Shown: positions 24,349 to 33,542 of the stretch, piece after piece
How positions within the stretch are numbered: position 1 is the first letter of the stretch
Layout of the letters: the number at the start of each line of letters is the position of its first letter
Assembly (NCBI RefSeq): GCF_021261325.1
Contig: NZ_JAJSBI010000025.1
Coordinates: forward strand, 1 to 64,000
DNA length: 64,000 nucleotides
Direction of reading: 5' to 3'
DNA from: Streptomyces guryensis
GTDB taxonomy: Bacteria > Actinomycetota > Actinomycetes > Streptomycetales > Streptomycetaceae
Made by a program: the position numbers and the translations under genes
Notes under the pieces: model-generated
What the model was told of the DNA's origin: nothing
Seen by the model: only the letters and a program-made list of their open reading frames with translations
Database searches by the model: none

Positions 24349-25905
24349 GTGCCTCATACCATCGACGAAGCCTTCACGGCACTGCCCCTACGGCCCCTGG
24401 CCGACGCGGCGCTGGCACGCGCGCGTGCCCTGGGCGCCGAGCACGCGGACTTCCGGTTCGAGCGGGTACGCAGCGCGTCCTGGCGCTTCCGGGACGCCAA
24501 GCCCGCCGGTTCGTCGGACACCACTGATCTCGGGTACGCGGTGCGGGTCGTGCACGGCGGGACATGGGGCTTCGCGTCGGGGGTGGACCTGAGCCTGGAC
24601 GCCGCCGCCAAGGTCGCCTCGCAGGCGGTGGCGATGGCGAAGCTCTCCGCCCAGGTGATCAAGGCGGCCGGTTCGGGCGTGGGAGCACCTCCCACGCCTT
24701 TCGGGCAGTGGGGGAGGGTGGAGCTCGCCGAGGAGCCCGTGCACGCGGAGAAGACCTGGATCTCGTCGTACGAGATCGACCCGTTCTCGGTGCCCGACGC
24801 GGAGAAGTCGGCGCTGCTCGCGGACTGGAGCGCCCAGCTGCTCGCGGCGAACGGTGTCAACCATGTCGACGCCTCACTGCTCACCGTGCACGAGAACAAG
24901 TTCTACGCCGACACGGCCGGGACCGTGACCACACAGCAGCGTGTGCGGCTGCACCCGCAGCTGACGGCCGTGTCGGTCGACGAGTCGAGCGGCGAGTTCG
25001 ACTCGATGCGGACGATCGCGCCGCCCGTGGGGCGCGGCTGGGAGTACCTCACCGGCACCGGCTGGGACTGGGAGAGCGAGCTCGAGCAGATCCCGGAGCT
25101 GCTCGCCGAGAAGATGCGCGCGCCGAGCGTCCGGGCGGGCCTGTACGACCTGGTCGTCGACCCGTCCAACCTGTGGCTGACCATCCACGAGTCCATCGGC
25201 CACGCCACCGAACTGGACCGAGCGCTCGGCTACGAGGCCGCCTACGCCGGTACCTCCTTCGCCACCTTCGACCAGCTGGGCAAGCTGAGGTACGGCTCCG
25301 AGCTGATGAACGTCACCGGTGATCGCACCGCCGAGCACGGCCTTGCCACCGTCGGCTACGACGACGAGGGCGTCGAGGGCCAGTCCTGGAACCTGGTCAA
25401 GGACGGCACGCTCGTCGGCTACCAGCTCGACCGGCGGATCGCGAAGCTGACCGGGTTCGAGCGGTCCAACGGGTGCGCGTTCGCCGACTCCCCCGGGCAC
25501 GTGCCGGTGCAGCGCATGGCCAATGTCTCGCTGCAGCCGGATCCGGCCGGGATGGCTACGGAGGACCTCATCGGCGGGGTGGACCGGGGCGTCTACGTCG
25601 TCGGTGACCGTTCATGGTCGATCGACATGCAGCGCTACAACTTCCAGTTCACGGGTCAGCGTTTCTTCAAGATCGAGAACGGTCGGATCACCGGGCAGCT
25701 GCGGGATGTCGCGTACCAGGCGACGACCACCGACTTCTGGGGCTCGATGGCCGCGGTGGGCGGCCCGCAGACGTATGTCCTCGGGGGTGCCTTCAACTGC
25801 GGCAAGGCCCAGCCGGGCCAGGTCGCCGCCGTCTCGCACGGCTGCCCGTCGGCCCTCTTCAAGGGCGTCAACATTCTGAACACCACGCAGGAGGCCGGCC
25901 GATGA
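24349..25905 (+). CDS. tldD: TldD family zinc metalloprotease subunit
   Basis: The 518-residue protein is the catalytic (TldD-type) subunit of the TldD/TldE protease. It shows the zinc motif His280-Glu-x-x-His284 in IHESIGHATELD and the third-ligand region CGKAQPGQVAAVSHGCPS near the C-terminus. TldD/E pairs degrade or trim small unfolded peptides, including leader peptides of some RiPPs in other bacteria. The GTG at 24349 has AAGGAGAG 7 bases upstream. Residues about 109-124 are encoded by an in-frame palindromic repeat. The stop overlaps the next gene by ATGA. Confidence 0.93.
   Translation: MPHTIDEAFTALPLRPLADAALARARALGAEHADFRFERVRSASWRFRDAKPAGSSDTTDLGYAVRVVHGGTWGFASGVDLSLDAAAKVASQAVAMAKLSAQVIKAAGSGVGAPPTPFGQWGRVELAEEPVHAEKTWISSYEIDPFSVPDAEKSALLADWSAQLLAANGVNHVDASLLTVHENKFYADTAGTVTTQQRVRLHPQLTAVSVDESSGEFDSMRTIAPPVGRGWEYLTGTGWDWESELEQIPELLAEKMRAPSVRAGLYDLVVDPSNLWLTIHESIGHATELDRALGYEAAYAGTSFATFDQLGKLRYGSELMNVTGDRTAEHGLATVGYDDEGVEGQSWNLVKDGTLVGYQLDRRIAKLTGFERSNGCAFADSPGHVPVQRMANVSLQPDPAGMATEDLIGGVDRGVYVVGDRSWSIDMQRYNFQFTGQRFFKIENGRITGQLRDVAYQATTTDFWGSMAAVGGPQTYVLGGAFNCGKAQPGQVAAVSHGCPSALFKGVNILNTTQEAGR
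24676..24723. repeat. Palindromic repeat element inside tldD
   Basis: GGCGTGGGAG (24676-24685) and CTCCCACGCC (24689-24698) form a perfect 10-base stem, followed by GGGCAGTGGGGGAGG. This matches a very common Streptomyces intergenic element as I remember it. Here it is in frame inside a gene and adds a Gly/Pro-rich loop (SGVGAPPTPFGQWGRV). Confidence 0.6.
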
Positions 25906-27296
25906 GCGCCCGCAGCAACAAGCCGCACGAGATCGTCGAGCGGGCGCTGGAGCTGTCCACCGCCGACGGCTGTGTCGTCATCGCCGACGAGCACTCGACC
26001 GCCAACCTCCGCTGGGCGGGCAACGCGCTCACCACGAACGGTGTCACGCGCGGGCGTACCCTCACGGTCGTCGCCACCGTCGACGGCAAGGAAGGCACCG
26101 CCTCGGGTGTCGTCTCCCGCTCGGCCGTGACCGTCGACGAGCTGGAGCCGCTGGTGCGGGCCGCCGAGGCCGCCGCGCGCGGCGCCGGGCCGGCGGAGGA
26201 CGCGCAGCCGCTGGTCACGGGCGTGGCGCAGTCGCCGGACTTCGTGGACGCGCCCGCCGAGACCTCGTCGACCGTCTTCGCCGACTTCGCGCCGGCGCTC
26301 GGGGAGGCGTTCGCACGCGCGCGTGCGGGCGGCCGGGAGCTGTACGGCTTCGCCAACCACGAGCTGGTGTCGAGCTATGTGGGTACGTCGACGGGTCTGC
26401 GCCTGCGTCACGACCAGCCCAACGGGACGCTGGAGCTGAACGCCAAGTCGCCGGACCGTACGCGCTCGGCGTGGGCGGGCCGCTCCACACGCGACTTCAA
26501 GGACGTCGACCCCGCCGCGCTGGACGCGGAGCTCGCCGTACGCCTCGGGTGGGCCGAGCGGCGGATCGCACTGCCCGCCGGGCGGTACGAGACGCTGCTG
26601 CCGCCGACCGCCGTCGCGGACCTGCTGATCTACCAGATGTGGTCGGCGTCCGGGCGGGACGCGGTCGAGGGCCGCACGGTGTTCTCCAAGCCCGGCGGCG
26701 GTACGCGCGTGGGCGACAGGCTCAGCGAGCTGCCGCTGACCCTGCGCAGCGACCCGAACGAGCCGGGCCTGGAGTCGGCGCCCTTCGTGATCGCGCACTC
26801 CTCCGGCGGCGACCAGTCGGTGTTCGACAACGGCCTGCCGCTCACGACCACCGAGTGGGTACGGCAGGGCGAGCTGGCCCATCTGACGACCACCCGGCAC
26901 AGCGCGGGCCTGACCGGGCTGCCGGTGGCTCCCTCGATCGACAACCTCATCCTGACCGGCGGGGACGACCGCTCCCTGGAGGAGATGGTCGCGAACACCG
27001 AGCGCGGGCTGCTGCTGACCTGCCTCTGGTACATCCGCGAGGTCGATCCGGCCACCCTGCTGCTCACCGGTCTGACCAGGGACGGCGTCTACCTCGTCGA
27101 GAACGGCGAGGTGAGCGGCGAGGTCAACAACTTCCGGTTCAACGAGTCGCCGGTCGACCTGCTCGGGCGGGCCACCGAGGCCGGGCGCACGGAAAAGACG
27201 CTGCCGAGGGAGTGGAGCGACTGGTTCACTAGGGCTGCGATGCCTGCGCTGCGGGTGCCCGACTTCAATATGAGCTCTGTCAGTCAGGGCGTATAA
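25902..27296 (+). CDS. PmbA/TldE-like metalloprotease partner subunit
   Basis: The 464-residue protein is the TldE/PmbA-type partner of TldD. It has the family fold signatures (GRTLTVVATVDGKEGTASG; AGRYETLLPPTAVADLL; GLLLTCLWYIREVDPATLLL; EVNNFRFNESPVDLL) but no HExxH motif, as expected for the non-catalytic subunit. It overlaps tldD by 4 bases, so a one-to-one heterodimer is likely. The natural substrate in Streptomyces is unknown. Confidence 0.9.
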   Translation: MSARSNKPHEIVERALELSTADGCVVIADEHSTANLRWAGNALTTNGVTRGRTLTVVATVDGKEGTASGVVSRSAVTVDELEPLVRAAEAAARGAGPAEDAQPLVTGVAQSPDFVDAPAETSSTVFADFAPALGEAFARARAGGRELYGFANHELVSSYVGTSTGLRLRHDQPNGTLELNAKSPDRTRSAWAGRSTRDFKDVDPAALDAELAVRLGWAERRIALPAGRYETLLPPTAVADLLIYQMWSASGRDAVEGRTVFSKPGGGTRVGDRLSELPLTLRSDPNEPGLESAPFVIAHSSGGDQSVFDNGLPLTTTEWVRQGELAHLTTTRHSAGLTGLPVAPSIDNLILTGGDDRSLEEMVANTERGLLLTCLWYIREVDPATLLLTGLTRDGVYLVENGEVSGEVNNFRFNESPVDLLGRATEAGRTEKTLPREWSDWFTRAAMPALRVPDFNMSSVSQGV

Positions 27297-27352
27297 CCTC
27301 GTAGCCGGTGGTCGCTCGACTGCCCGAAGATCATCAAGGAGATACGAGAACC

Positions 27353-28621
27353 GTGACGGACATCGTCGACGAGCTGAAGTGGCGGGGTCTGTGGGCCCTG
27401 TCCACTGACGAGGATGCTTTGCGCAAGGCGCTCGCGGACGGTCCCGTCACGTTCTATTGCGGCTTCGACCCGACCGCGGCCAGTCTGCACGTCGGCCACC
27501 TGGTCCAGGTCCTCACCATGCGCCGGCTCCAGCAGGCGGGCCTGCGCCCGTTGGCCCTGGTGGGCGGCGCGACCGGCCAGATCGGTGACCCGCGCCCCAC
27601 GGCGGAGCGGACACTCAACGACCCGGAGACGGTCGCGAACTGGGTGACCCGGCTGCGCGCGCAGATCGAGCCGTTCCTGTCCTTCGAGGGCGAGAACGCC
27701 GCGGTGATGGTGAACAACCTGGACTGGACGGCCGGTCTGTCGGCCATCGAGTTCCTCAGGGACATCGGCAAGCACTTCCGCGTCAACAAGATGCTGACGA
27801 AGGACTCCGTAGCGCGTCGGCTCGAGTCCCAGGAAGGCATCAGCTACACGGAGTTCAGCTACCAGCTGCTGCAGGGCATGGACTTCCTGGAGCTGTACCG
27901 GAGGCACGGCTGCACGCTCCAGCAGGGCGGCAGCGACCAGTGGGGCAACCTCACGGCGGGGCTGGACCTGATCCACCGGCTGGAGCCCGACGCCGAGGCG
28001 CACTGCCTGGCGACGCCGCTGATGGTCAAGGCGGACGGCACCAAGTTCGGCAAGACCGAGGGCGGCGCCGTCTGGCTCGACCCCGAGATGACGACGCCGT
28101 ACGCGTTCTACCAGTTCTGGCTGAACGTGGACGACCGGGACATCTCGACGTACATGCGGATCCTGTCCTTCAAGTCCCGTGCGGAACTCGAAGAGCTGGA
28201 GAAGCAGACCGAGGAGCGCCCGCAGGCCCGGGCCGCCCAGCGTGCGCTGGCGGAGGAGCTGACGACGCTGGTGCACGGCGCCGACCAGACGGCGGCGGTG
28301 ATCGCCGCATCCCGCGCCCTCTTCGGGCAGGGTGAGCTGGCGGAGCTGGATGAGCGGACGCTGGCGGCGGCGCTGTCGGAGCTGCCGCATGTCCGGGTCG
28401 CCGAGCCCGGCCTGGTGGTGGACCTGTTCGCCGAGGTCGGGCTGGTGGCCAGCAAGTCGGCTGCGCGGCGGACGGTGAAGGAGGGCGGGGCGTACGTGAA
28501 CAACGTGAAGGTCGCGTCCGAGGACGCGGTTCCCGCCAAGGAGGATCTGATTCACGGGCGGTGGCTTGTGCTTCGGCGGGGCAAGAAGAATCTTGCCGCC
28601 GTTGAGGTGGGCGGGGCGTAA
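27353..28621 (+). CDS. tyrS: Tyrosyl-tRNA synthetase
   Basis: The 422-residue class I synthetase attaches tyrosine to tRNA-Tyr. It has the HIGH-type motif His46-Val-Gly-His49 (SLHVGHLVQ), tyrosine-pocket residues in YCGFDPTA and QGGSDQWGN, the KMSKS-type motif KFGKT near residue 231, and a C-terminal S4 RNA-binding domain (AARRTVKEGGAYVNN). The GTG at 27353 follows AAGGAGAT. No T-box leader is visible in the 56-base gap after the previous gene. Confidence 0.95.
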   Translation: MTDIVDELKWRGLWALSTDEDALRKALADGPVTFYCGFDPTAASLHVGHLVQVLTMRRLQQAGLRPLALVGGATGQIGDPRPTAERTLNDPETVANWVTRLRAQIEPFLSFEGENAAVMVNNLDWTAGLSAIEFLRDIGKHFRVNKMLTKDSVARRLESQEGISYTEFSYQLLQGMDFLELYRRHGCTLQQGGSDQWGNLTAGLDLIHRLEPDAEAHCLATPLMVKADGTKFGKTEGGAVWLDPEMTTPYAFYQFWLNVDDRDISTYMRILSFKSRAELEELEKQTEERPQARAAQRALAEELTTLVHGADQTAAVIAASRALFGQGELAELDERTLAAALSELPHVRVAEPGLVVDLFAEVGLVASKSAARRTVKEGGAYVNNVKVASEDAVPAKEDLIHGRWLVLRRGKKNLAAVEVGGA

Positions 28622-28735
28622 TCGCCACAGGGGTGCGGGTGGTCTGCGGACCGCGGCTTCGTCGTGGTTGTTCGCGCCCACGCGGCGGAGCCGCATATCG
28701 ACGCAGCCCCGCGCCCCTTTGGGGCGCGCTGCAGC
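28622..28735 (+). repeat. Copy B of dispersed 3'-end element with terminator
   Basis: The stretch reads GGTCTGCGGACCGCGGCTTC, GCGGCGGAGCCGCATATC and CAGCCCCGCGCCCC in order. It ends in the hairpin CGCGCCCC (28710-28717)/GGGGCGCG (28721-28728). The element at 49480-49560 has the same order on the other strand. It lies between convergent tyrS and a YeaQ-family gene and probably terminates both. Confidence 0.6.
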
Positions 28736-29014
28736 TCACGCGCGCTGTTTGTGTCTGCCCAGTGTTGCCATGTACGCCATGTCGACCACGAAGACGATGA
28801 TGATCGCCGCCACGAGTTGGAAGGCGTGGCGGCCCCAGTCGATGCCTCGGGTTGATTCGACGCCGAAGCCGCGTGCGATGGCGTTGCCTGCGATCGCGCC
28901 GAGCATGCCGCAGATGGTGGTCAGCCAGAGGGGGCTGTGCTGCTTGCCGGGGATGACCGCCTTGGCGATCAGGCCCAGCACGAATCCCACGATGACGGCC
29001 CACAACCAGCCCAT
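28736..29014 (-). CDS. GlsB/YeaQ/YmgE family stress-response membrane protein
   Basis: The 92-residue protein has three hydrophobic helices with the family glycine pattern: MGWLWAVIVGFVLGLIAKAV, PLWLTTICGMLGAIAGNAIA and AFQLVAAIIIVFVVDMAYMA. It is the transglycosylase-associated (GlsB) type of small membrane protein linked to stress responses. The ATG at 29014 has GAGGAGG upstream. Confidence 0.88.
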   Translation of the reverse strand: MGWLWAVIVGFVLGLIAKAVIPGKQHSPLWLTTICGMLGAIAGNAIARGFGVESTRGIDWGRHAFQLVAAIIIVFVVDMAYMATLGRHKQRA

Positions 29015-29257
29015 GGCTGCCTCCTCGTACGGCTCGATGTGCCCCTTGCGCCCAGTCTCGGCCCGTGCACCGTACGGCGCATGCCGGGTGGGGCTGTACG
29101 CGCTACGGCTGAGGCCGTTCGGCCAGGCGGGAGGCGCCCCGGTCTCGTAGGCGGCGCAGGCGCGGCGTAACGTTGGAGGTGTCCGGGTGCCGTCCTCCGA
29201 CCGGGGGCGGACCGGGCACGGGGACGGGGACGGTCCGATGCAGGCGGATGGTGGAAT

Positions 29258-29659
29258 GTGATGCGGAAGCAGCATGGCGGCGGCAACAGCCAGGTGTTCC
29301 GGATCACCGGGGCTCGGACGAGTCTCGACGAGGACGTGCGCGGCCGGCAGCGCCGGTACGTCATCTCGATGTCGATCCGTACGGTGTCGGTGATCCTCGC
29401 GGTCTCGCTGTGGAACGTCGAACGGCACGTCGCGATCGTGGCGTTGGTCCTCGGAGCGGTTCTCCCCTACATCGCCGTGGTGATCGCGAACGCGGGGCGG
29501 GAGAACGCGCCGTCGCTTCCGTCGACGTTTGTGAGCGCGCCGATGCGTCCGATGATCACGCCGCCGCGGACGAATGACGGTTTCGCGGAACCGGTCCCGG
29601 AAGATGTGGCGGCCGAGCCCACACCGGACGCGCGAAGCGAACCGCACGACCGGGCGTGA
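29258..29659 (+). CDS. DUF3099 family membrane protein
   Basis: The 133-residue protein has the DUF3099 core RQRRYVISMSIRTVSVILAV followed by a second helix (VAIVALVLGAVLPYIAVVIANAGRE), so two membrane helices and a long polar C-terminus rich in Pro and acidic residues. The start may be the GTG at 29258 or the ATG at 29261. Function is unknown. The family is widespread in actinobacteria. Confidence 0.85.
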   Translation: MMRKQHGGGNSQVFRITGARTSLDEDVRGRQRRYVISMSIRTVSVILAVSLWNVERHVAIVALVLGAVLPYIAVVIANAGRENAPSLPSTFVSAPMRPMITPPRTNDGFAEPVPEDVAAEPTPDARSEPHDRA

Positions 29660-29758
29660 TCGCGGCGGAAGGGCCGCAAAACGGAATGCGGCTCCGCACA
29701 AAGCTCAAGAAAAGCTCAGATCAATCATGTTGTTCCGGTGCCGGGCGACGGGTTACCC

Positions 29759-29905
29759 GTGACATACTTCGTAGGCGCTCCGCATCCCCCGTCGGAGCGA
29801 CAGACCGACGCCGGGCAGCTCCCCCCGTGGCTGCTCGGCGTCGCCTTGTTCTGTGCCGTTTTCGGCGCCTTGTTCAGCCCGGCTGTGAGACGAACCTGTG
29901 AGTGA
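29759..29905 (+). CDS. 48-residue single-pass membrane protein
   Basis: GTG at 29759 opens a 48-residue frame whose second half is a membrane helix (WLLGVALFCAVFGALFSPAV). The N-terminus is polar (PPSERQTDAGQLPP). It overlaps the next gene by 8 bases (stop TGA at 29903-29905; next GTG at 29898), the pattern of translational coupling, which supports it as genuine. It has no recognised domain. Confidence 0.65.
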   Translation: MTYFVGAPHPPSERQTDAGQLPPWLLGVALFCAVFGALFSPAVRRTCE

Positions 29906-30116
29906 CGAGAACCCGATCTGCTCCGCCAAGGGCTGCCGTGCCGATGCCGTGTGGGTGCTCGCGTGGAACAACCCGAAGATCCACACGCCGGAGCGGCGCA
30001 AGACATGGCTGGCCTGTGAGGAGCACCGGGAGCATCTCTCCCAGTTCCTCGGTGTACGGGGTTTTCTCAAGGACGTGGTCCTGCTGAAGGAATGGGAGTC
30101 CTCCGAAGGCGCCTAG
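29898..30116 (+). CDS. Conserved small protein, possible zinc ribbon
   Basis: The 72-residue protein begins MSDENPICSAKGCRADAVWV and has a Cys-x4-Cys pair (residues 8 and 13) with a later Cys-Glu-Glu-His-x-x-His cluster (near 40-45) that could bind zinc. It is soluble, with mixed alpha/beta composition. I recognise it as a widely conserved actinobacterial protein without an assigned function. It is probably co-translated with the upstream small membrane protein. Confidence 0.75.
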   Translation: MSDENPICSAKGCRADAVWVLAWNNPKIHTPERRKTWLACEEHREHLSQFLGVRGFLKDVVLLKEWESSEGA

Positions 30117-30132
30117 GTTCCCTTTACGGTTC

Positions 30133-31122
30133 CTAGCCGCCGATCGCCGACATCGGGCGGTCCGGCTGGACGAACGACGGGTCGTCCAGGCCGGCTCCTG
30201 CCTTCTTGCCCCACATGGCCAGTCGCCAGATGCGGGCGATCTCCTCGTCGGGGGCGTCGGAGCGCAGCGCTGCACGCAGGTCGGTCTCCTCCTGCGCGAA
30301 CAGGCAGGTGCGTATCTGGCCGTCGGCCGTGAGGCGGGTGCGGTCGCAGGCCGCGCAGAAGGGGCGGGTGACGGAGGCGATGACGCCGACGCGGTGCGGG
30401 CCGCCGTCCACGACCCAGCGTTCGGCGGGGGCCGAGCCGCGCTCGTCCGTGGCCTCCGGAGTCAGGTCGAAGCGGGTGCGCAGCGAGGCCAGGATGTCGC
30501 CCGCGGTGACCATGCCGTCGCGCTTCCAGCCGTGCTGGGCGTCCAGGGGCATCTGCTCGATGAAGCGCAGTTCGTAGTCGTGCTCCACCGCCCAGGCGAG
30601 CAGGTCCGGGGCCTCGTCCTCGTTCAGTCCCGGCATCAGGACGGTGTTGACCTTGACCGGGGTCAGCCCTGCGTCGCGGGCGGCCTGAAGGCCCTCGATG
30701 ACGTCCTTGTGCCGGTCCCGGCGGGTGAGGGTCTTGAAGGTCTCGGGGCGGAGGGTGTCGAGGGAGACGTTCACCCGGTCCAGGCCCGCTGCCTTCAGGG
30801 CCGTCGCCGTGCGCCTGAGTCCGATGCCGTTCGTGGTCAGGGACATCTGGGGGCGGGGGTCCAGGGCGGCGACCCGCTCGACGATGCCGACCAGGCCCGG
30901 GCGCAGCAGGGGTTCGCCGCCGGTGAAGCGGACCTCCTTGATGCCCAGGGAGGTGACGGCGATGTCGATCAGGCGGACGATCTCGTCGTCCGTGAGCAGG
31001 TCGGGCTTGGCCAGCCACTGCAGGCCCTCTTCGGGCATGCAGTACGTACATCGCAGATTGCACCGGTCGGTCAGCGAGACCCTCAGGTCGGTGGCCACTC
31101 GGCCGTAGGTGTCGATGAGCAC
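30133..31122 (-). CDS. moaA: GTP 3',8-cyclase MoaA
   Basis: The 329-residue radical-SAM enzyme catalyses the first step of molybdenum-cofactor synthesis from GTP. The N-terminal 4Fe-4S motif is Cys21-x3-Cys25-x2-Cys28 (RCNLRCTYCM), and the C-terminal cluster uses CAACDRTRL plus a later Cys in IRTCLF. The protein ends in Gly-Gly, as is needed for activity. SAM and GTP motifs (FTGGEPLLR; LTTNG; NVSLDTL) are present. No other moa gene is adjacent. Confidence 0.95.
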   Translation of the reverse strand: MLIDTYGRVATDLRVSLTDRCNLRCTYCMPEEGLQWLAKPDLLTDDEIVRLIDIAVTSLGIKEVRFTGGEPLLRPGLVGIVERVAALDPRPQMSLTTNGIGLRRTATALKAAGLDRVNVSLDTLRPETFKTLTRRDRHKDVIEGLQAARDAGLTPVKVNTVLMPGLNEDEAPDLLAWAVEHDYELRFIEQMPLDAQHGWKRDGMVTAGDILASLRTRFDLTPEATDERGSAPAERWVVDGGPHRVGVIASVTRPFCAACDRTRLTADGQIRTCLFAQEETDLRAALRSDAPDEEIARIWRLAMWGKKAGAGLDDPSFVQPDRPMSAIGG

Positions 31123-31232
31123 GTGGGCCCCCTCCCTCGTAACGGATCAGTACGGCTCCATCATTTCCCGTCACCTGCGAGCCTACGTGACGCCACCGAC
31201 AACGACAGCGGCCCGATCCCACGAGGAACGGC

Positions 31233-31266
31233 GCGGCCGCGTCGTAGGTCCCTACGACGCGGCCGC
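31233..31266 (-). terminator. Terminator after the acetate symporter gene
   Basis: GCGGCCGCGTCGTAGG (31233-31248) and CCTACGACGCGGCCGC (31251-31266) form a perfect 16-base stem with a 2-base loop, the longest hairpin near the symporter stop. It also shields moaA from read-through. Confidence 0.75.
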
Positions 31267-31310
31267 TCAGGGGGCGTGCTCAGTTGGTTTTCGGTGGGTT
31301 CACCGGGTTT

Positions 31311-32936
31311 TCAGTGGGCGCCGGTGCCGGTCAGGGACCGTACCTCCAGCTCCGCGTACTTGCCCTTGTCGGGCTCCTCCTTGGACAGGTAGGTGCCGAG
31401 GACGCCGAGCAGGAAGCCGACCGGGATCGAGATGATGCCCGGGTTCTCCAGCGGGAACCAGTGGAAGTCGGCGTGGGGGAACATCGACGACTCCTTGCCG
31501 GAGACCACCGGCGAGAACAGCACCAGGCCGACCGCGGTGATCAGGCCGCCGTAGATCGACCACAGGGCTCCGGAGGTGGTGAACCGCTTCCAGAAGAGGC
31601 TGTAGAGGATGGTCGGCAGGTTGGCGGAGGCGGCGACCGCGAAGGCGAGGGCGACCAGGCCGGCCACGTTCAGGTCGCGGGCCAGGGCGCCGAGGACGAT
31701 GGAGACGGCGCCGATGCCGACTGTGGCCCAGCGGGCCGCGCGCAGTTCCTGCTTCTCGGTGGCCTCGCCCCTCTTGATGACATTGGCGTAGATGTCGTGG
31801 GCGAACGACGAGGACGAGGCCAGGGTCAGGCCCGCGACGACCGCGAGGATCGTGGCGAAGGCGACCGCCGAGATGGAGGCGAGCAGGATGGCGCCCCAGT
31901 TGGAGTCGACGCCGCCGAGATGCAGCGCCAGCAGTGGCGCGGCCGTGTTGCCCGCCTTGTTGGAGGCGATGATCTCGTCCGGCTTGATGAGTGCCGCGGC
32001 GCCGAAGCCCAGGGCGAGCGTCATCAGGTAGAAGGCGCCGATGAGGCCGATCGCCCAGTTCACCGACTTTCGGGCGGCCTTGGCCGTGGGCACCGTGTAG
32101 AAGCGGATCAGGATGTGCGGCAGCCCCGCGGTGCCCAGCACCAGGGCGATGCCCAGGGAGATGAAGTCCAGCTTGGACGTCGGGGTGAGGCCGTACTTCA
32201 GGCCGGGCTCCAGGAACGCCGACCCCTTGCCGCTGTTGTCGGCGGCCTTGCCCAGCAGGTCGGAGATGTTGAAGTTGAACTTCAGCAGCACCAGGAAGGT
32301 CAGCAGCAGGGCGCCCGCGATGAGCAGCACGGCCTTGACCATCTGGACCCAGGTGGTGCCCTTCATGCCGCCGATGGTGACGTACACGATCATCAGGACA
32401 CCGACGAGCGCCACGATGCCGATCTTGCCGGCGTCGCTGGTGATGCCGAGCAGCAGCGAGACCAGGACGCCCGCGCCCGCCATCTGGGCCAGCAGGTAGA
32501 AGATCGAGACCACGATGGTGGAGGTCCCCGCCGCCGTACGGACGGGGCGCTGGCGCATCCGGTAGGCGAGGACGTCACCCATCGTGTACCGGCCCGAGTT
32601 GCGCAGGGGCTCGGCCACCAGGAGCAGCGCCACCAGCCAGGCGACGAGGAAGCCGATCGAGTACAGGAAGCCGTCGTAGCCGGCCAGCGAGATCGCGCCC
32701 GCGATGCCGAGGAAGGAGGCGGCGGACATGTAGTCGCCGGAGACGGCGAGGCCGTTCTGGAAGGCGGTGAACTGTCGTCCGCCCGCGTAGAAGTCGGCGG
32801 CGTCCTTGGTCTGGCGGCCCGCCCAGATGGTGATGCCGAGGGTCGCGGCGACGAACACCGAGAACAGGGTGATGATCAGCGGCCGGTGCTGACTGGCCTC
32901 ACCCGCGGCCAGCACGGTCTGCTGCGCGATGCTCAT
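31311..32936 (-). CDS. actP: Sodium/acetate symporter, ActP-like (SSS family)
   Basis: The 541-residue protein of the sodium:solute symporter family has about thirteen membrane helices. Signatures are GGRQFTAFQNGLAVSGDYMS near residue 52, GRYTMGDVLAYRMR, the SSS segment around DFISLGIALVLGTAGLPHIL and FTTSGALWSIYGGLI. It resembles ActP (YjcG) for acetate and other monocarboxylates. It overlaps the upstream DUF485 gene by ATGA, the same pairing as yjcH-actP in E. coli. Confidence 0.9.
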   Translation of the reverse strand: MSIAQQTVLAAGEASQHRPLIITLFSVFVAATLGITIWAGRQTKDAADFYAGGRQFTAFQNGLAVSGDYMSAASFLGIAGAISLAGYDGFLYSIGFLVAWLVALLLVAEPLRNSGRYTMGDVLAYRMRQRPVRTAAGTSTIVVSIFYLLAQMAGAGVLVSLLLGITSDAGKIGIVALVGVLMIVYVTIGGMKGTTWVQMVKAVLLIAGALLLTFLVLLKFNFNISDLLGKAADNSGKGSAFLEPGLKYGLTPTSKLDFISLGIALVLGTAGLPHILIRFYTVPTAKAARKSVNWAIGLIGAFYLMTLALGFGAAALIKPDEIIASNKAGNTAAPLLALHLGGVDSNWGAILLASISAVAFATILAVVAGLTLASSSSFAHDIYANVIKRGEATEKQELRAARWATVGIGAVSIVLGALARDLNVAGLVALAFAVAASANLPTILYSLFWKRFTTSGALWSIYGGLITAVGLVLFSPVVSGKESSMFPHADFHWFPLENPGIISIPVGFLLGVLGTYLSKEEPDKGKYAELEVRSLTGTGAH

Positions 32937-33289
32937 GCGTCGCCCTCCATACGGGACTTGATCGCCTCGGCCTTGGGGTCGAGCTTGGTGGCGGCGTGCC
33001 GCGAGTACCACCAGGCGATGAGGAACGTGGTGAGGAACTGGGCGAGGCCCAGCACCAGGGCGACGTTGATGTTGCCGAACAGCTTGGTGCCCATGAAGTC
33101 GTCCGCGAAGTTCGACAGCAGGACGTAGAGCAGGTACCAGGCGATGAAGCCGATGGTCAGCGGAAAGGCGAAGGAGCGGTGGGAGCGGCGCAGTTCACCG
33201 AACTCCGCGCTCTCCTGCTCCGCGACGAACTCCTCGGTGGAGGGAAGTCGGGCTTGGGTTTTCGAGGGGGGCGGTGTCTCGGTGGCCAC
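32933..33289 (-). CDS. DUF485 family membrane protein (YjcH-like)
   Basis: The 118-residue protein has a polar N-terminus and two membrane helices (FPLTIGFIAWYLLYVLLSNF; LVLGLAQFLTTFLIAWWYSR) with the DUF485 motif FGELRRSHRSFAFP. The GTG at 33289 has GAGGAGA upstream. Proteins of this type sit beside ActP symporters and are thought to support them. Confidence 0.88.
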   Translation of the reverse strand: MATETPPPSKTQARLPSTEEFVAEQESAEFGELRRSHRSFAFPLTIGFIAWYLLYVLLSNFADDFMGTKLFGNINVALVLGLAQFLTTFLIAWWYSRHAATKLDPKAEAIKSRMEGDA

Positions 33290-33542
33290 GGAGTCTCCTC
33301 GCGTTGCGGATGCGGTCGTGACGGGGATCGGGGGCGAGTGTCCTCGTGCTCCCTGCCCAAGGTCACGGCGCCACGCGAGGACAGGTTCAACTCCCTTGAC
33401 CTGTTTCCGAACTCGTCTTGGGCAACTCATTGCTGGCCGGTGACTTCGGGAGATAGCTTCGGCCTGCACCACCCGTCATGTACCTGCCCGAGCAGCACCC
33501 TGCGTCTCGGGCGGTTTCGTTTCCGGATGATGTGGAGACCCC

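Noticed and set aside
24349..27296. RiPP cluster based on the TldD/PmbA pair
   Set aside because: No precursor peptide, YcaO or other modifying gene lies nearby, and the pair is next to tyrS, a stable core context.
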